Positions 48,094 to 60,717 of a stretch of 64,000 nt of DNA are shown piece after piece. Source of the stretch: Sapientia aquatica (lineage in GTDB: Bacteria; Pseudomonadota; Gammaproteobacteria; Burkholderiales; Burkholderiaceae_D); NCBI RefSeq assembly GCF_004358105.1, contig NZ_SMYL01000001.1:682001-746000 (forward strand), read 5' to 3'. A program made the position numbers and the translations under genes. Each line of letters opens with the position of its first letter. Positions within the stretch are counted from its first letter, which is position 1. The notes under the pieces are model-generated. The model was not told where the DNA came from, did no database searches, and saw only the letters and a program-made list of their open reading frames with translations.

Positions 48094-50613
48094 ATGCGTA
48101 TCTTTATTGGCGGTTTTGTCGTCGGTATTTTGTGGTTGCAGCAGCAAGCACAATTGTGGAATTGGTTGGCAATATCCATGTTGGCCGCTGCTATTTTGGT
48201 AGCGCTAATTTTTTCTCCGAAAATCAAACAGCAGCAATTGCGCGCCGGCGTAAGTTTTTTTATCGGCGCTGCGCTTGGTTGGGTGTGGGCCACCGTCATG
48301 GCGCTCGCTGCTCTGGCTACGCAATTATCGCCTTCTATCGAAGAGCAAGAAATCACGGTAATTGGCACCATTACGAGCTTGCCGAGTTTTATAGAATACG
48401 GTCAGCGTTTTGAGTTTAGGCTTGAGCAAAGTCTGTCTCCTAGTATTAAGATTGATGCGCTACCCAGCAAGGTATTGTTGAGCTGGAATCGCGCTAACTA
48501 TGTCCCACGTTCTAAGCTCCAAGCTGTTAACGCTAGCGAACAAATTACTCTCAATCCCGGTGAACGTTGGCAACTCACTATTCGTCTGCGTCGGCCTCAT
48601 GGACTTGCTAATCCGCACGGATTTGATTATGAGGCGTGGTTGCTGGAGCAAGGGATAGGCGCAACAGGTTCGGTGCGTAACGATAAAGATCGGGATGTGT
48701 CGGACGCGAATAAGTCGCGCAATCGACGCATCGATTCGTTTGTTTTTAGCCCAAATAACCTCGTTCAATTGGCCCGCGCGAAGTTGCGCGATCGTATCTT
48801 AACTAGCTTGCCCAATCAAACATACGCGCCGATCTTGGTCGCGCTGGTGATAGGTGAACAGAATGCGATCTCGGCACAGGATTGGACTATGTTTGCTCGA
48901 ACCGGTGTGAGTCATTTGATCTCGATCTCTGGTTTGCACGTAACCATGTTGTCCGGGATGGCGGCTCAATTGATGTTTTACTTGTGGCGACATTCGTTTT
49001 TCACGCAATCGCAATTGCCGCTGATTATTCCGGCGCAAAAAGTGGCCGCGCTAACTGGCGCAGTAATTGCGTTGATCTATGTGGCGTTAGCCGGTTTTGG
49101 TGTGCCGGCCCAGCGCACCCTAATTATGCTCAGTGTTGTTGCTCTGGCGGTGTGGTTTGATCGTATCAGCAATCCCTCTCATGTCCTTGGTGTGGCGCTC
49201 GCTTTGGTTTTGTTGATTGATCCGTGGGCAGTTTTATGGCCGGGATTTTGGTTGTCCTTTGGCGCGGTGGGCTTGATTTTTTTTGCGGGCGCTGGGCGCG
49301 CTTTGATCCGAACTCTGCCGTGCATTCCAGCGCAACCAGACCCGAGACAGGCTGAGCCAGTATGGCGCACCAAGCTGCGTGCTCAATGGAATGAAGCTAC
49401 CACAACGCAGTATGTAGTAACCCTGGGCTTGGTGCCGCTGACAATGCTGTTGTTTAACCAAATCTCTTTAGTTAGTCCATTGGCTAACGCGGTGGCCATT
49501 CCCTTAGTCAGTTTGGTGATTACGCCATTTGCGTTAATCGGTTGCGTCTTGCCCGCGCCGCTAGGTGGTTGGATTTTGGTGGCAGCGAACGCTTTGTTAA
49601 GTTACTTGATTGTCTTTTTGCATTGGCTTAATCAGTTTTCATGGGCGGTTTGGTTCGCACCGCGTCCGTCAGTTTGGATGTTTGGTTTGGCGATGGTGGG
49701 AACGATATGGTGTTTGGCACCGAAAGGCTGGCCGCTGCGCTGGGCTGGACTTTTGGCTTGGTTGCCGCTTTGCCTACAGCAATCCGACTATCCAAAGCAG
49801 GGTGAGTTTAAGGTAACGGCCTTAGACGTTGGGCAGGGCATGGCGCTGTTAATTGAAACTGAAAAACACCGATTGTTATACGATACCGGTCCGTCCTATT
49901 CGGTTGATTCGGATGCTGGCAGTCGGGTGATTTATCCGTATTTAAAAATGCGTGGAATTAGTTATCTCGATGGTTTGATGATTAGTCACAACGACAGCGA
50001 TCACTCGGGCGGTGCGCTGTCCTTGATGCGCCAAATTAATATGAATTGGGTCAGTAGTTCTTTATCGGAGGACAGTACGATAGTTCAAACCGCGCAACGT
50101 CAATTCCTGCATAAGACATGTTTGGCGGGCGAATCGTGGAATTGGGACGGCGTGCAGTTTGAAATTTTGCATCCTGCGGCGGTGATCTATACCAGCAATA
50201 AATGGAAATCCAATGCCAAGTCGTGCACCCTAAAAATTACCCAAGGTCAGTTTTCTATTCTGCTCCCCGGCGATATTGAGGCTATCCAAGAAGATCAACT
50301 GATCAACAGCATTCCCGATAAGTTAGCCGCTACCGTTTTGCTAGCGCCGCATCACGGCAGTGGCACGTCATCAACGTTGCCCTTCCTACAGGCGGTCAAT
50401 CCGCGCATCGCCATCTTTCAACTCGGTTATCACAACCGTTACCGCCACCCCAAAGCCGCGGTGTGGCAGCGTTATGCGGATTTGGGTATCGATCGGTATC
50501 GCAATGATTACTCTGGTGCAATTTCGCTGACCTTTGGTGATGACGTTCGGGTCGAGGAATATCGCCGGACAGAAGCGCGTTATTGGTATTCAAAATCCGA
50601 TTTAGTCGATTAA
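48094..50613 (+). CDS. comEC: DNA uptake channel protein ComEC/Rec2
   Basis: An 839-residue inner-membrane protein that passes single-stranded DNA into the cell during natural transformation. It has an N-terminal pair of helices with the DUF4131/OB-fold domain (about 1-200), the Competence domain with multiple helices (HLISISGLHVTMLSGMAAQL, about 270-550), and a C-terminal metallo-beta-lactamase-like domain (about 575-825) with SHNDSDHSGG and LAPHHGSGTSS. All parts are full length and uninterrupted, so competence is possible if the pilus genes exist elsewhere. Confidence 0.94.
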   Translation: MRIFIGGFVVGILWLQQQAQLWNWLAISMLAAAILVALIFSPKIKQQQLRAGVSFFIGAALGWVWATVMALAALATQLSPSIEEQEITVIGTITSLPSFIEYGQRFEFRLEQSLSPSIKIDALPSKVLLSWNRANYVPRSKLQAVNASEQITLNPGERWQLTIRLRRPHGLANPHGFDYEAWLLEQGIGATGSVRNDKDRDVSDANKSRNRRIDSFVFSPNNLVQLARAKLRDRILTSLPNQTYAPILVALVIGEQNAISAQDWTMFARTGVSHLISISGLHVTMLSGMAAQLMFYLWRHSFFTQSQLPLIIPAQKVAALTGAVIALIYVALAGFGVPAQRTLIMLSVVALAVWFDRISNPSHVLGVALALVLLIDPWAVLWPGFWLSFGAVGLIFFAGAGRALIRTLPCIPAQPDPRQAEPVWRTKLRAQWNEATTTQYVVTLGLVPLTMLLFNQISLVSPLANAVAIPLVSLVITPFALIGCVLPAPLGGWILVAANALLSYLIVFLHWLNQFSWAVWFAPRPSVWMFGLAMVGTIWCLAPKGWPLRWAGLLAWLPLCLQQSDYPKQGEFKVTALDVGQGMALLIETEKHRLLYDTGPSYSVDSDAGSRVIYPYLKMRGISYLDGLMISHNDSDHSGGALSLMRQINMNWVSSSLSEDSTIVQTAQRQFLHKTCLAGESWNWDGVQFEILHPAAVIYTSNKWKSNAKSCTLKITQGQFSILLPGDIEAIQEDQLINSIPDKLAATVLLAPHHGSGTSSTLPFLQAVNPRIAIFQLGYHNRYRHPKAAVWQRYADLGIDRYRNDYSGAISLTFGDDVRVEEYRRTEARYWYSKSDLVD

Positions 50614-50690
50614 ACCTCGCTTGATGGGCGGAATGCTCGAGTTTGTTATCTGGTTAAATGCAGTGTGAGAACAAGTGAGCGAGTTTTTCG

Positions 50691-52064
50691 ATGACTTCCG
50701 AAACCAGCCTTATCCCCGAATTAACTAAGTCCGATGAAATCAGCCTGCTGGAAGCGCGCCTGCTCGCTGCGCCTTTCGATATTGGCTTGCATCAGTTGTT
50801 GGCAGATAAAAAACATGCGGTCGCGGATGAATTGGGCGCGCTAGCGCACATGATCGCAATTAAGGCTATCGAAGCCCGTCATTCGCATGGTGATAAGCAA
50901 AGCGCGGAACAGCTTTATATGGTGGCGACTGGCTATTTTATGAAAGGTGACTACGCCGTCGCCGAACGTTGGTATCAGCTTGTATTGCAATTGGATGCCG
51001 AGTTGGCGGCGGTGTATCAAAATTTGGTCGTAATTCATTTGCACTTTGGACGTAATGCGCAAGCCGAGCAATGCCGCGCGCGTGCCTATGCCTTGCAGCG
51101 GGTGTTTATTGATCCGATTATCAGCCCGATTCGGCAATTATTGATTCTGTGTGTAGGGCGCACCAAGGGCAACATTCCTTATGAAGTTTTACTGTCAGGC
51201 GAAAAAAGCCAGCGCATCAAATACATTATCGACTACGCCCAACTAGAAGAAGATAGCCAACTACCGTACTACGATTTAGTTTTTAACGCCATCGGCGAGG
51301 CCGATGTTGCGACGCTCTTAACCCAGCGCTTGCAGCAATTTGTTCAGAAATGCCAACGACCGATTCTTAATCCGCCCGATAAAGTTGCGCGGACTCAGCG
51401 CCATTTGTTGGCTGGGCTAATGTCCGGCATCCAAAGCGTGGCAACCGCGCCGTGTTGCTTAATTGATTCAACCCAAGCTCGCACCGAGACACTCGCAGGG
51501 CATTTGGCCAATCACAGCATCGCGCTGCCAGTTTTACTGCGTCCTTTGGAAAGCCACGGCGGTCAAGGTTTGATGTTGTGTCATCACTTAGCCGAGCTAG
51601 CTCATCAGTTAGCCAACTCGAGCGCAGCGCATTATGTAACTTCATTTGTTGACTTCAAAAGCTCGGATGGCTTTTATCGCAAATACCGCGTTATTTTTGT
51701 CGATAAAAAGCCGTATCCCTATCATCTGGCGATTTCTCCTCATTGGATGGTGCATTATGTTTCGGCTGAAATGGAAAGTAATCCGTGGAAAATTGCAGAG
51801 GAAGCCAAATTCTTGCAACATCCCGAGCAAGTGTTGGGTGATCTTGCATGGAATGCGTTAAACCAGATAGCCCAGCGTCTTGGCTTGGATTACGCGGGGA
51901 TTGATTTCACCCTGTTAGAAAATGGCCAGCTTTTCATATTCGAAGCCAATGCCACCATGCTAGTGCACCGCGTCAACGCCAGCGGGGTGCTCGCGCATAA
52001 AAACGTCTTCGTTCAGCGGATTGCTGATGCATTTGAGGCGCTGCAAGTTCGTGTTATGGGGTAA
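50691..52064 (+). CDS. TPR and ATP-grasp domain protein of unknown substrate
   Basis: A 457-residue soluble protein. Residues about 70-140 form two TPR-like helical repeats (GYFMKGDYAVAERWYQLVL, VIHLHFGRNAQAEQCRARA). The rest looks like an ATP-grasp ligase of the RimK/glutathione-synthetase kind: a pre-grasp domain (about 150-240), the LLRPLESHGGQGL loop, SFVDFKSSDGFYRKYRV, and the metal-binding end GLDYAGIDF ... FEANAT with Glu418 and Asn420. ATP-grasp enzymes join a carboxylate to an amine or similar group; TPRs usually bind a peptide or protein. So a peptide-modifying ligase is a reasonable guess, but no precursor peptide gene is visible. The alpha/beta hydrolase gene follows after 110 bases. 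Confidence 0.75.
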   Translation: MTSETSLIPELTKSDEISLLEARLLAAPFDIGLHQLLADKKHAVADELGALAHMIAIKAIEARHSHGDKQSAEQLYMVATGYFMKGDYAVAERWYQLVLQLDAELAAVYQNLVVIHLHFGRNAQAEQCRARAYALQRVFIDPIISPIRQLLILCVGRTKGNIPYEVLLSGEKSQRIKYIIDYAQLEEDSQLPYYDLVFNAIGEADVATLLTQRLQQFVQKCQRPILNPPDKVARTQRHLLAGLMSGIQSVATAPCCLIDSTQARTETLAGHLANHSIALPVLLRPLESHGGQGLMLCHHLAELAHQLANSSAAHYVTSFVDFKSSDGFYRKYRVIFVDKKPYPYHLAISPHWMVHYVSAEMESNPWKIAEEAKFLQHPEQVLGDLAWNALNQIAQRLGLDYAGIDFTLLENGQLFIFEANATMLVHRVNASGVLAHKNVFVQRIADAFEALQVRVMG

Positions 52065-52174
52065 AGCACTGAGACTAAATTTCGAAGAGTTAGTCTAAAA
52101 ATAAATATTGCTCGGCAAATTCCTTTAATTTCAGCAATACTGTCGCCTTTACGGTATGGCAAGGTTTTGCTCCT

Positions 52175-53044
52175 ATGCACGATTCAACGACTCCATTTTG
52201 GTTGCAATCAAACGAAAACAATATCAACGATAGCCAGCTCCCGCTGCTGCATTTTGTGCACGGTAATAGTTTTCCGACGGGCACTTACAGCGCATTTCTT
52301 TCCCACCTCAAAAGCAGCTACCGCATTCGCGCCTTGGAAATGCACGGACATAATCCAGCCTATCCAGTGAGCGATAGTTGGCCGGAATTATGCAAGGAAT
52401 TGATTGCTAGTCTTGAGACCAATCAAGGCCAGCCAGCGATTTTATTAGGACACTCGCTCGGCGGTATGCTGAGTATGATGGTGGCTACAATGCGGCCTGA
52501 TTTAGTTCGCTGCGTGCTGATGCTGGATTCACCGGTGGTCGCGGGTTGGCGCGCAAAACTGTTATTTATCGGCAAAAAACTGGGCCTGACGATGTTTGTC
52601 CCACCAGCGAAGTTCGCTAAAAAAAGACGTCAAAGTTGGCCCGATAAAGAAGCCGCATTTCAACATTTTGCCGCTAAAGAGATGTTCGCCATTTGGCCCG
52701 AGCAAGTCTTGCGCGATTACATCGACTATGGCACTGAGCCGTATCCCCGGGGCGTGACTTTGCGCTTTAAACGCAGTATAGAAACAGCGATCTACTGCAC
52801 GCTGCCCCACGGTAATAAACGCTTGCGCCGCTTGCCTTTTCCTGTTCCGATTGGCTTTATTTGCGGAACGACTTCGGTCGAATGCCGCCAAGCAGGGATT
52901 TATCACACTCAGCAATTGGTGCAAGATAATTTTGAGTGGATCGAGGGAGGGCACTTGTATCCGCTGGAGTCACCAAAGGTGGCGGCAGATAAAGCGCATG
53001 CGATGATTCAGCAGTTGTTGCTGCAAATTCCAATTAATAGCTAG
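52175..53044 (+). CDS. Alpha/beta hydrolase
   Basis: A 289-residue hydrolase fold protein. The oxyanion region is LHFVHGNSF, the nucleophile elbow GHSLGGM carries the catalytic Ser, and the C-terminal His is in EGGHLYPLE. An Asp in the IDYG or GTTSVECR region would complete the triad. The lid part is basic (KFAKKRRQSW). The substrate is unknown. A shared terminator separates it from the convergent peptidase gene. Confidence 0.9.
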   Translation: MHDSTTPFWLQSNENNINDSQLPLLHFVHGNSFPTGTYSAFLSHLKSSYRIRALEMHGHNPAYPVSDSWPELCKELIASLETNQGQPAILLGHSLGGMLSMMVATMRPDLVRCVLMLDSPVVAGWRAKLLFIGKKLGLTMFVPPAKFAKKRRQSWPDKEAAFQHFAAKEMFAIWPEQVLRDYIDYGTEPYPRGVTLRFKRSIETAIYCTLPHGNKRLRRLPFPVPIGFICGTTSVECRQAGIYHTQQLVQDNFEWIEGGHLYPLESPKVAADKAHAMIQQLLLQIPINS

Positions 53045-53072
53045 TCCAAAGTTGCTGAAATGTATGGCGTAA

Positions 53073-53101
53073 AAAAAGGGCGATGTTAAATCGCCCTTTT
53101 T
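53073..53101. terminator. Bidirectional terminator between convergent genes
   Basis: Stem AAAAGGGCGAT / ATCGCCCTTTT with a 5-base loop has A and T runs on its two sides, so it can end both the hydrolase transcript (+) and the peptidase transcript (-). Confidence 0.88.
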
Positions 53102-53132
53102 ATTTCAAGCTGCTTGGGGCAGCTCGATGGTA

Positions 53133-55172
53133 TTACCAAATAATGACGCGATTTTCTGGCGCGACATACATTTTATCGCCGGCTTTTACGTTAAACGCCT
53201 TGTAGAAATCAGGTTGATTTTGCACAGTACCATTGCCACGGAATTCGGCAGGGGAGTGTGGATCAGTTTTGATTTGAACCAAGGTAGTCGCATCGCGGCT
53301 CTTGCTTTGCCATACTTGACCAAATCCCATGTAGAAGCGCTGCTCGCCAGTGAAGCCACCAATGATCGGCGCTTTTTTGCCATTCAACGAAATTTTGTAG
53401 GCTTTGAAGGCAATCGCCAAACCGGAGTTATCGGCGATGTTTTCACCCAAGGTTAATTCACCGTTGACGAAATAACCTGGCAATGGGCTGAAAGCATTGT
53501 ATTGCTTGACCAAAGCCGCTGTTTTAGCCGCAAATTTCTCATGGTCTTGTGCTGTCCACCAGTCACGCAAATTACCGTTTTGATCGTACTGACTGCCTTG
53601 ATCGTCAAAGCCGTGGCTGATTTCGTGGCCGATTACCGCGCCAATTGCGCCATAGTTCACGGCGTCATCGGCTTTGGCGTTAAAGAACGGAGGTTGCAAA
53701 ATCGCCGCTGGGAACACAATCTCGTTCAACTCTGGGTTGTAATACGCATTGATGGTTTGCGGTGTCATGCCCCACTCGGTGCGGTCGATTGGTTGGCCTA
53801 ATTTATCGATTTGGAATTGGTTCGCAAATTCAACTGCGCGCATGCTGTTGCCGACTAAATCGTCTTTCTTAATTATCAGGGCAGAGTAGTCGCGCCATTT
53901 GCTTGGATAACCAATTTTTGGCATGAAGGTTGCCAATTTTGCTTGGGCTTCTTTCTTAGTTTCTGGGCTCATCCAGTCTAATTTATCGATGCTTTGCTTG
54001 TAAGCGGCCAATAAATTGGCGACTAATTTTTCCATGCGAACTTTGTATTCAGCTGGGAAATATTTGGCTACATACAGCTTACCTAATGCTTCGCCCATTT
54101 CGCCATCGGCCATACGAACGGCACGTTTCCAACGCACTTCTTGCTGTGGTACGCCGCGCAATGTGGTGCTGTAAAACGCGAAGTGTTCATCAGCAAATTT
54201 AGCTGGCAATAATGATGAGTTGGACGACAAAGCGTGCCATTTGAAATAGGTTTTCCAGGTTTCAATCGGCGTGTCTTGAATGATTTGCGCTAAACCAGCG
54301 AAATAGCTTGGTTGCGAAACGATGACGTAGGTAATTTTGCCATCAACGCCAACCGCTTTTAAATAGGATGAGAAATCGTGTTTTGGGGTCAACTCGTTGA
54401 GCTTGGCCAGATCAAACTTGTTGTAGCTCTTGACTGGGTCGCGCTGCTCAACTTTGCTCCATTGGATTTGCGCAATGGCGGTTTCTAATTTCAAAATTGC
54501 TGCTGCGCTGTCAGCTGCTTTCGCGTCGCCGGCCATTGTCAGCATTGTTTCGATATGTTTTTGGTAGGCGTCGCGTGCGGCTTTGAGCTTCGCATCGTCG
54601 TCTTTTAAATAGTAATCGCGGTCAGGCAAACCCAAGCCACTTTGACCGAGGTCAACAATGTACTTGGTCGAATCTTTAGCATCTTGGTGAACGCCAAAAT
54701 CGTATGGTGAGGTAACGCCAATCCGATTGAAGTGCGCGATCAGCGCTGGTAATTGTGCCTTATCGGTCAATGCATCGATCTGAGCAAATGTCGCATCCAG
54801 TGGCTTTAAACCAAGTGCTTCAATGGTGGCGGTGTCCATGTAACTGGCGTAGATGTCGCTGATTTTTTGTGCGTCGCTACCTGGGACATTGCCCGCGCCC
54901 TTGGATTGCGCATCAATAATGTCGCGCAATTGCGGCAAAATCGCGTCAGCCAAAATATTGAATGAACCCCAGCGTGATTTGTCGGCGGGGATTTCGGTAT
55001 TTTTTAACCAAGTGCCGTTTACGTGACGATAAAAATCGTCCTGCACGCGCACAGCATTGTCAATGTTTGCTTTATCGATGCCAGAAGCTTGAGTGGTTGC
55101 TGCGAATGCCGAGGCGCTGGATAAGGCCAGTACAATCGCGCTAAGTGCAAAGCGCTTGGTGAGTTGCTTCAT
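53133..55172 (-). CDS. M13-family zinc metallopeptidase, PepO/neprilysin-like
   Basis: A 679-residue exported endopeptidase that cleaves peptides in the periplasm or outside. A signal peptide (ALSAIVLALSSASAFA) is present. The zinc site is intact: HEISH with the two histidines and catalytic Glu (residues about 519-523), GENIADNSG with the third ligand, and the C-terminal EFRGNGTVQNQPDFYKAF substrate region followed by VIIW. Length is normal for the family. Confidence 0.95.
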   Translation of the reverse strand: MKQLTKRFALSAIVLALSSASAFAATTQASGIDKANIDNAVRVQDDFYRHVNGTWLKNTEIPADKSRWGSFNILADAILPQLRDIIDAQSKGAGNVPGSDAQKISDIYASYMDTATIEALGLKPLDATFAQIDALTDKAQLPALIAHFNRIGVTSPYDFGVHQDAKDSTKYIVDLGQSGLGLPDRDYYLKDDDAKLKAARDAYQKHIETMLTMAGDAKAADSAAAILKLETAIAQIQWSKVEQRDPVKSYNKFDLAKLNELTPKHDFSSYLKAVGVDGKITYVIVSQPSYFAGLAQIIQDTPIETWKTYFKWHALSSNSSLLPAKFADEHFAFYSTTLRGVPQQEVRWKRAVRMADGEMGEALGKLYVAKYFPAEYKVRMEKLVANLLAAYKQSIDKLDWMSPETKKEAQAKLATFMPKIGYPSKWRDYSALIIKKDDLVGNSMRAVEFANQFQIDKLGQPIDRTEWGMTPQTINAYYNPELNEIVFPAAILQPPFFNAKADDAVNYGAIGAVIGHEISHGFDDQGSQYDQNGNLRDWWTAQDHEKFAAKTAALVKQYNAFSPLPGYFVNGELTLGENIADNSGLAIAFKAYKISLNGKKAPIIGGFTGEQRFYMGFGQVWQSKSRDATTLVQIKTDPHSPAEFRGNGTVQNQPDFYKAFNVKAGDKMYVAPENRVIIW

Positions 55173-55470
55173 GAATTTGCTCCAGAGGGATTTTAGGAAT
55201 TGTTTTTAAATAAATGCGACTTGAATCAATTACATGTATGGATAATTTGTTGCTGTAATGAAAAAGTCAGTGTCAGAGACATGTGGATTCTGAAATAGTT
55301 CTTTCGTCATTGCAATAAATTTTTATTGTTTTAAGTTTAATTGGTCAAATCCGTGTTCTCGACAGATTGAACGGCATTTAAATTGAATAAATCTCCATAA
55401 AAACCGATTAATGGTTAAATTCATAGCCCATAATTTGAAGAAGTAGCTAGATGGGAGGTCTGTTTTGCTC

Positions 55471-55476
55471 TATAAT
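55471..55476 (+). promoter_or_regulatory. -10 box of the carAB promoter
   Basis: A perfect TATAAT stands about 150 bases before carA. No -35 close to consensus is found at 16-18 bases upstream, which suggests an activated or weak promoter. AGGAGGG follows at once but has no start codon at the right distance. Confidence 0.5.
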
Positions 55477-55550
55477 AGGAGGGTTTATCTAACTTAATTC
55501 CCGCCGCATAGCGCATACCAACATCCATATCGACTAAGCCAGTTACAATC

Positions 55551-55575
55551 AGCCCAGTTTTTGGGCTTTTGTTGT
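55551..55575 (+). promoter_or_regulatory. Terminator-like hairpin in the carA leader, candidate attenuator
   Basis: AGCCCA (55551-55556) and TGGGCT (55562-55567) form a 6-bp stem followed by TTTGTTGT. It lies between the promoter and carA, where an intrinsic terminator would cut expression of carAB. Confidence 0.45.
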
Positions 55576-55627
55576 ACTCAGCTCTAGCGGAACGGTCGCA
55601 TCGGCGGTAACAACTCAGGAGTTACCC

Positions 55628-56800
55628 TTGCTGCCATTTCCGCAGTCCTTACGCCCAGGCTTGGAATCTCCAGCCATTCTCGCACTCACCGACGGCACCT
55701 TGTTTCATGGTTACTCAATTGGAGCAACTGGACACACCGTAGGCGAAGTTGTTTTCAATACAGCCATGACTGGCTACCAAGAAATTCTGACTGATCCAAG
55801 CTACTGCCAACAAATTGTCACCTTGACGTATCCGCATATCGGTAATGTCGGTATCAACTCAGAAGACAATGAATCCGGTAAGTGCCAAGTCGCTGGTCTG
55901 ATTATCAAAGATTTACCGTTATTGGTATCGAACTTCCGCTCCGAGCAAAATCTGTCGGATTACCTCAAATCACAAAACATCGTCGCCATCGCTGGTATCG
56001 ATACACGGAAATTAACGCGTATCTTGCGCGAAAAAGGCGCGCAATGCGGCGCGATCTTGGTGGGTGACGATGCGCAAAAAGCGATTCAATTAGCGCAATC
56101 CTTTAAAGGCTTAGCCGGTATGGATTTGGCCAAAGTCGTGACAACAGATCATGCGTATGAGTGGGTTGAAACAGAATGGGTTTTGGGTTCCGGTTACGGT
56201 ACACAAACCACGCCGCAATATCATGTGGTGGCATTCGACTTTGGAGTAAAGCGCAATATTTTGCGTATGTTGGCGCAACGTGGTTGCCGAGTCACCGTTT
56301 TGCCGGCTGAGTCCAGTGCTGCAGACGTGTTGGCCTACAACCCAGATGGCGTATTTTTGTCCAACGGTCCTGGCGACCCAGAACCGTGTACTTACGCCAT
56401 TGACGCGGCCAAAGAATTGATCGAGCGCGGCATTCCAACGTTTGGTATTTGCCTTGGTCATCAAATCATGGCGCTGGCGTCTGGTGCCAAAACATTGAAA
56501 ATGAAATTCGGTCATCACGGCGCCAATCATCCGGTACAAGATGTGGTGACTAAAGAAGTATTTATTACTTCGCAAAATCATGGCTTTGCAGTCGATGAAG
56601 CGACCTTGCCAGCGAACTGCAAAGTGACACACGTTTCGTTGTTTGATGGTTCGTTGCAAGGTTTTGAACGTACCGATAAACCAGCGTTTTGCTTCCAAGG
56701 TCACCCAGAAGCATCGCCAGGCCCACATGAAATCGCACCATTGTTTGACCGCTTCATTACGTTGATGGAAGCTGCAAAAAATAAGTCGGAGAAAAACTAA
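55628..56800 (+). CDS. carA: Carbamoyl-phosphate synthase small subunit
   Basis: The glutaminase subunit of carbamoyl-phosphate synthase, which supplies ammonia for arginine and pyrimidine synthesis. Of 390 residues the N-terminal half carries [18 protein letters not shown] and the C-terminal half is a class I amidotransferase with the nucleophile in FGICLGHQ and the His/Glu in [11 protein letters not shown]. The start is TTG 55628: AGGAG at 55617-55621 is six bases upstream and the product matches the family from its first residues. carB follows after one base. Confidence 0.97.
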   Translation: MLPFPQSLRPGLESPAILALTDGTLFHGYSIGATGHTVGEVVFNTAMTGYQEILTDPSYCQQIVTLTYPHIGNVGINSEDNESGKCQVAGLIIKDLPLLVSNFRSEQNLSDYLKSQNIVAIAGIDTRKLTRILREKGAQCGAILVGDDAQKAIQLAQSFKGLAGMDLAKVVTTDHAYEWVETEWVLGSGYGTQTTPQYHVVAFDFGVKRNILRMLAQRGCRVTVLPAESSAADVLAYNPDGVFLSNGPGDPEPCTYAIDAAKELIERGIPTFGICLGHQIMALASGAKTLKMKFGHHGANHPVQDVVTKEVFITSQNHGFAVDEATLPANCKVTHVSLFDGSLQGFERTDKPAFCFQGHPEASPGPHEIAPLFDRFITLMEAAKNKSEKN

Positions 56801-56801
56801 T

Positions 56802-60020
<3,219 letters not shown>

Positions 60021-60080
60021 GCACTTCCATGCGGTTTAGGATGATTATTACGAATTGATCGTCCTAGTTTTAACTACTAC

Positions 60081-60141
60081 AACCACAGAGCTTATTTATT
60101 TAGCACTTTGTTTCGGTGCTTTGTAAATAAGCTCTGTGGTT
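60081..60141. repeat. Long inverted repeat between carB and greA
   Basis: An 18-bp perfect stem (60081-60098 with 60124-60141, beginning AACCACAGAGCTTATTTA) continues through a 3x3 internal loop into a 5-bp stem AGCAC / GTGCT with a 9-base loop. TTTC follows. The hairpin ends 18 bases before the greA start. It is much longer than the other terminators here. Confidence 0.85.
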
Positions 60142-60159
60142 TTCACTTGAAGAAATACC

Positions 60160-60636
60160 ATGAGCACAGTACCACTAACCAAATTCGGCGCCGAGTTATT
60201 AAAACAAGAATTGCACCGTCTAAAAACACGTGACCGCCACGATGTAATTGCCGCGATTGCCGAAGCGCGCTCGCATGGTGATTTGTCGGAAAATGCCGAA
60301 TACGATGCCGCTAAAGAGCGCCAGAGTTTTATCGAAGGCCGCATTGCGGATTTAGAAGGCAAACTGAGTTCAGCGCAAATCATCGACCCAGCAACGTTGG
60401 ACGCCGATGGACGCATCGTGTTTGCTTCCACCGTCGATTTGGATGATTTAGAAACTGGCGAGAAAGTCACCTACCAAATCGTAGGCGAAGATGAAGCCGA
60501 TCTGAAAGAGAAAAAAGTCTCGATCACGTCTCCTATCGCACGCGCCATGATTGGCAAATACGCAGGCGATATCGTCGCTGTCCAAGCTCCCGCCGGTGTG
60601 CGCGAATACGAAGTTATCGAAGTGCGCTATATTTAA
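60160..60636 (+). CDS. greA: Transcription elongation factor GreA
   Basis: The 158-residue factor rescues backtracked RNA polymerase. It has a coiled-coil N-terminal domain with the tip [20 protein letters not shown], including the acidic residues for transcript cleavage, and a C-terminal FKBP-like domain ending in [13 protein letters not shown]. The weak ribosome-binding site AAGAAAT lies just after the large hairpin. It stands in the conserved carB-greA order of Burkholderiales. Confidence 0.96.
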   Translation: MSTVPLTKFGAELLKQELHRLKTRDRHDVIAAIAEARSHGDLSENAEYDAAKERQSFIEGRIADLEGKLSSAQIIDPATLDADGRIVFASTVDLDDLETGEKVTYQIVGEDEADLKEKKVSITSPIARAMIGKYAGDIVAVQAPAGVREYEVIEVRYI

Positions 60637-60717
60637 TGCTTTTGGTGGTGCCGCGAAAAGAGTCAATGTATGTATTGCGGCCTATCAGCCTAACCCAAGT
60701 TTTTGATTGAATCCCGA

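Larger units (their letters stand above)
55173..55627. other. 455-bp intergenic region, divergent, with long carA leader
   Basis: The left part is AT-rich and should hold the promoter of the peptidase. The right part contains the carA promoter (-10 at 55471) and about 145 bases of untranslated leader with a terminator-like hairpin. CCGCCG at 55501-55506 is complementary to CGGCGG at 55602-55607, so an alternative long-range pairing is possible. I see no leader peptide with a usable start codon. Confidence 0.5.
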
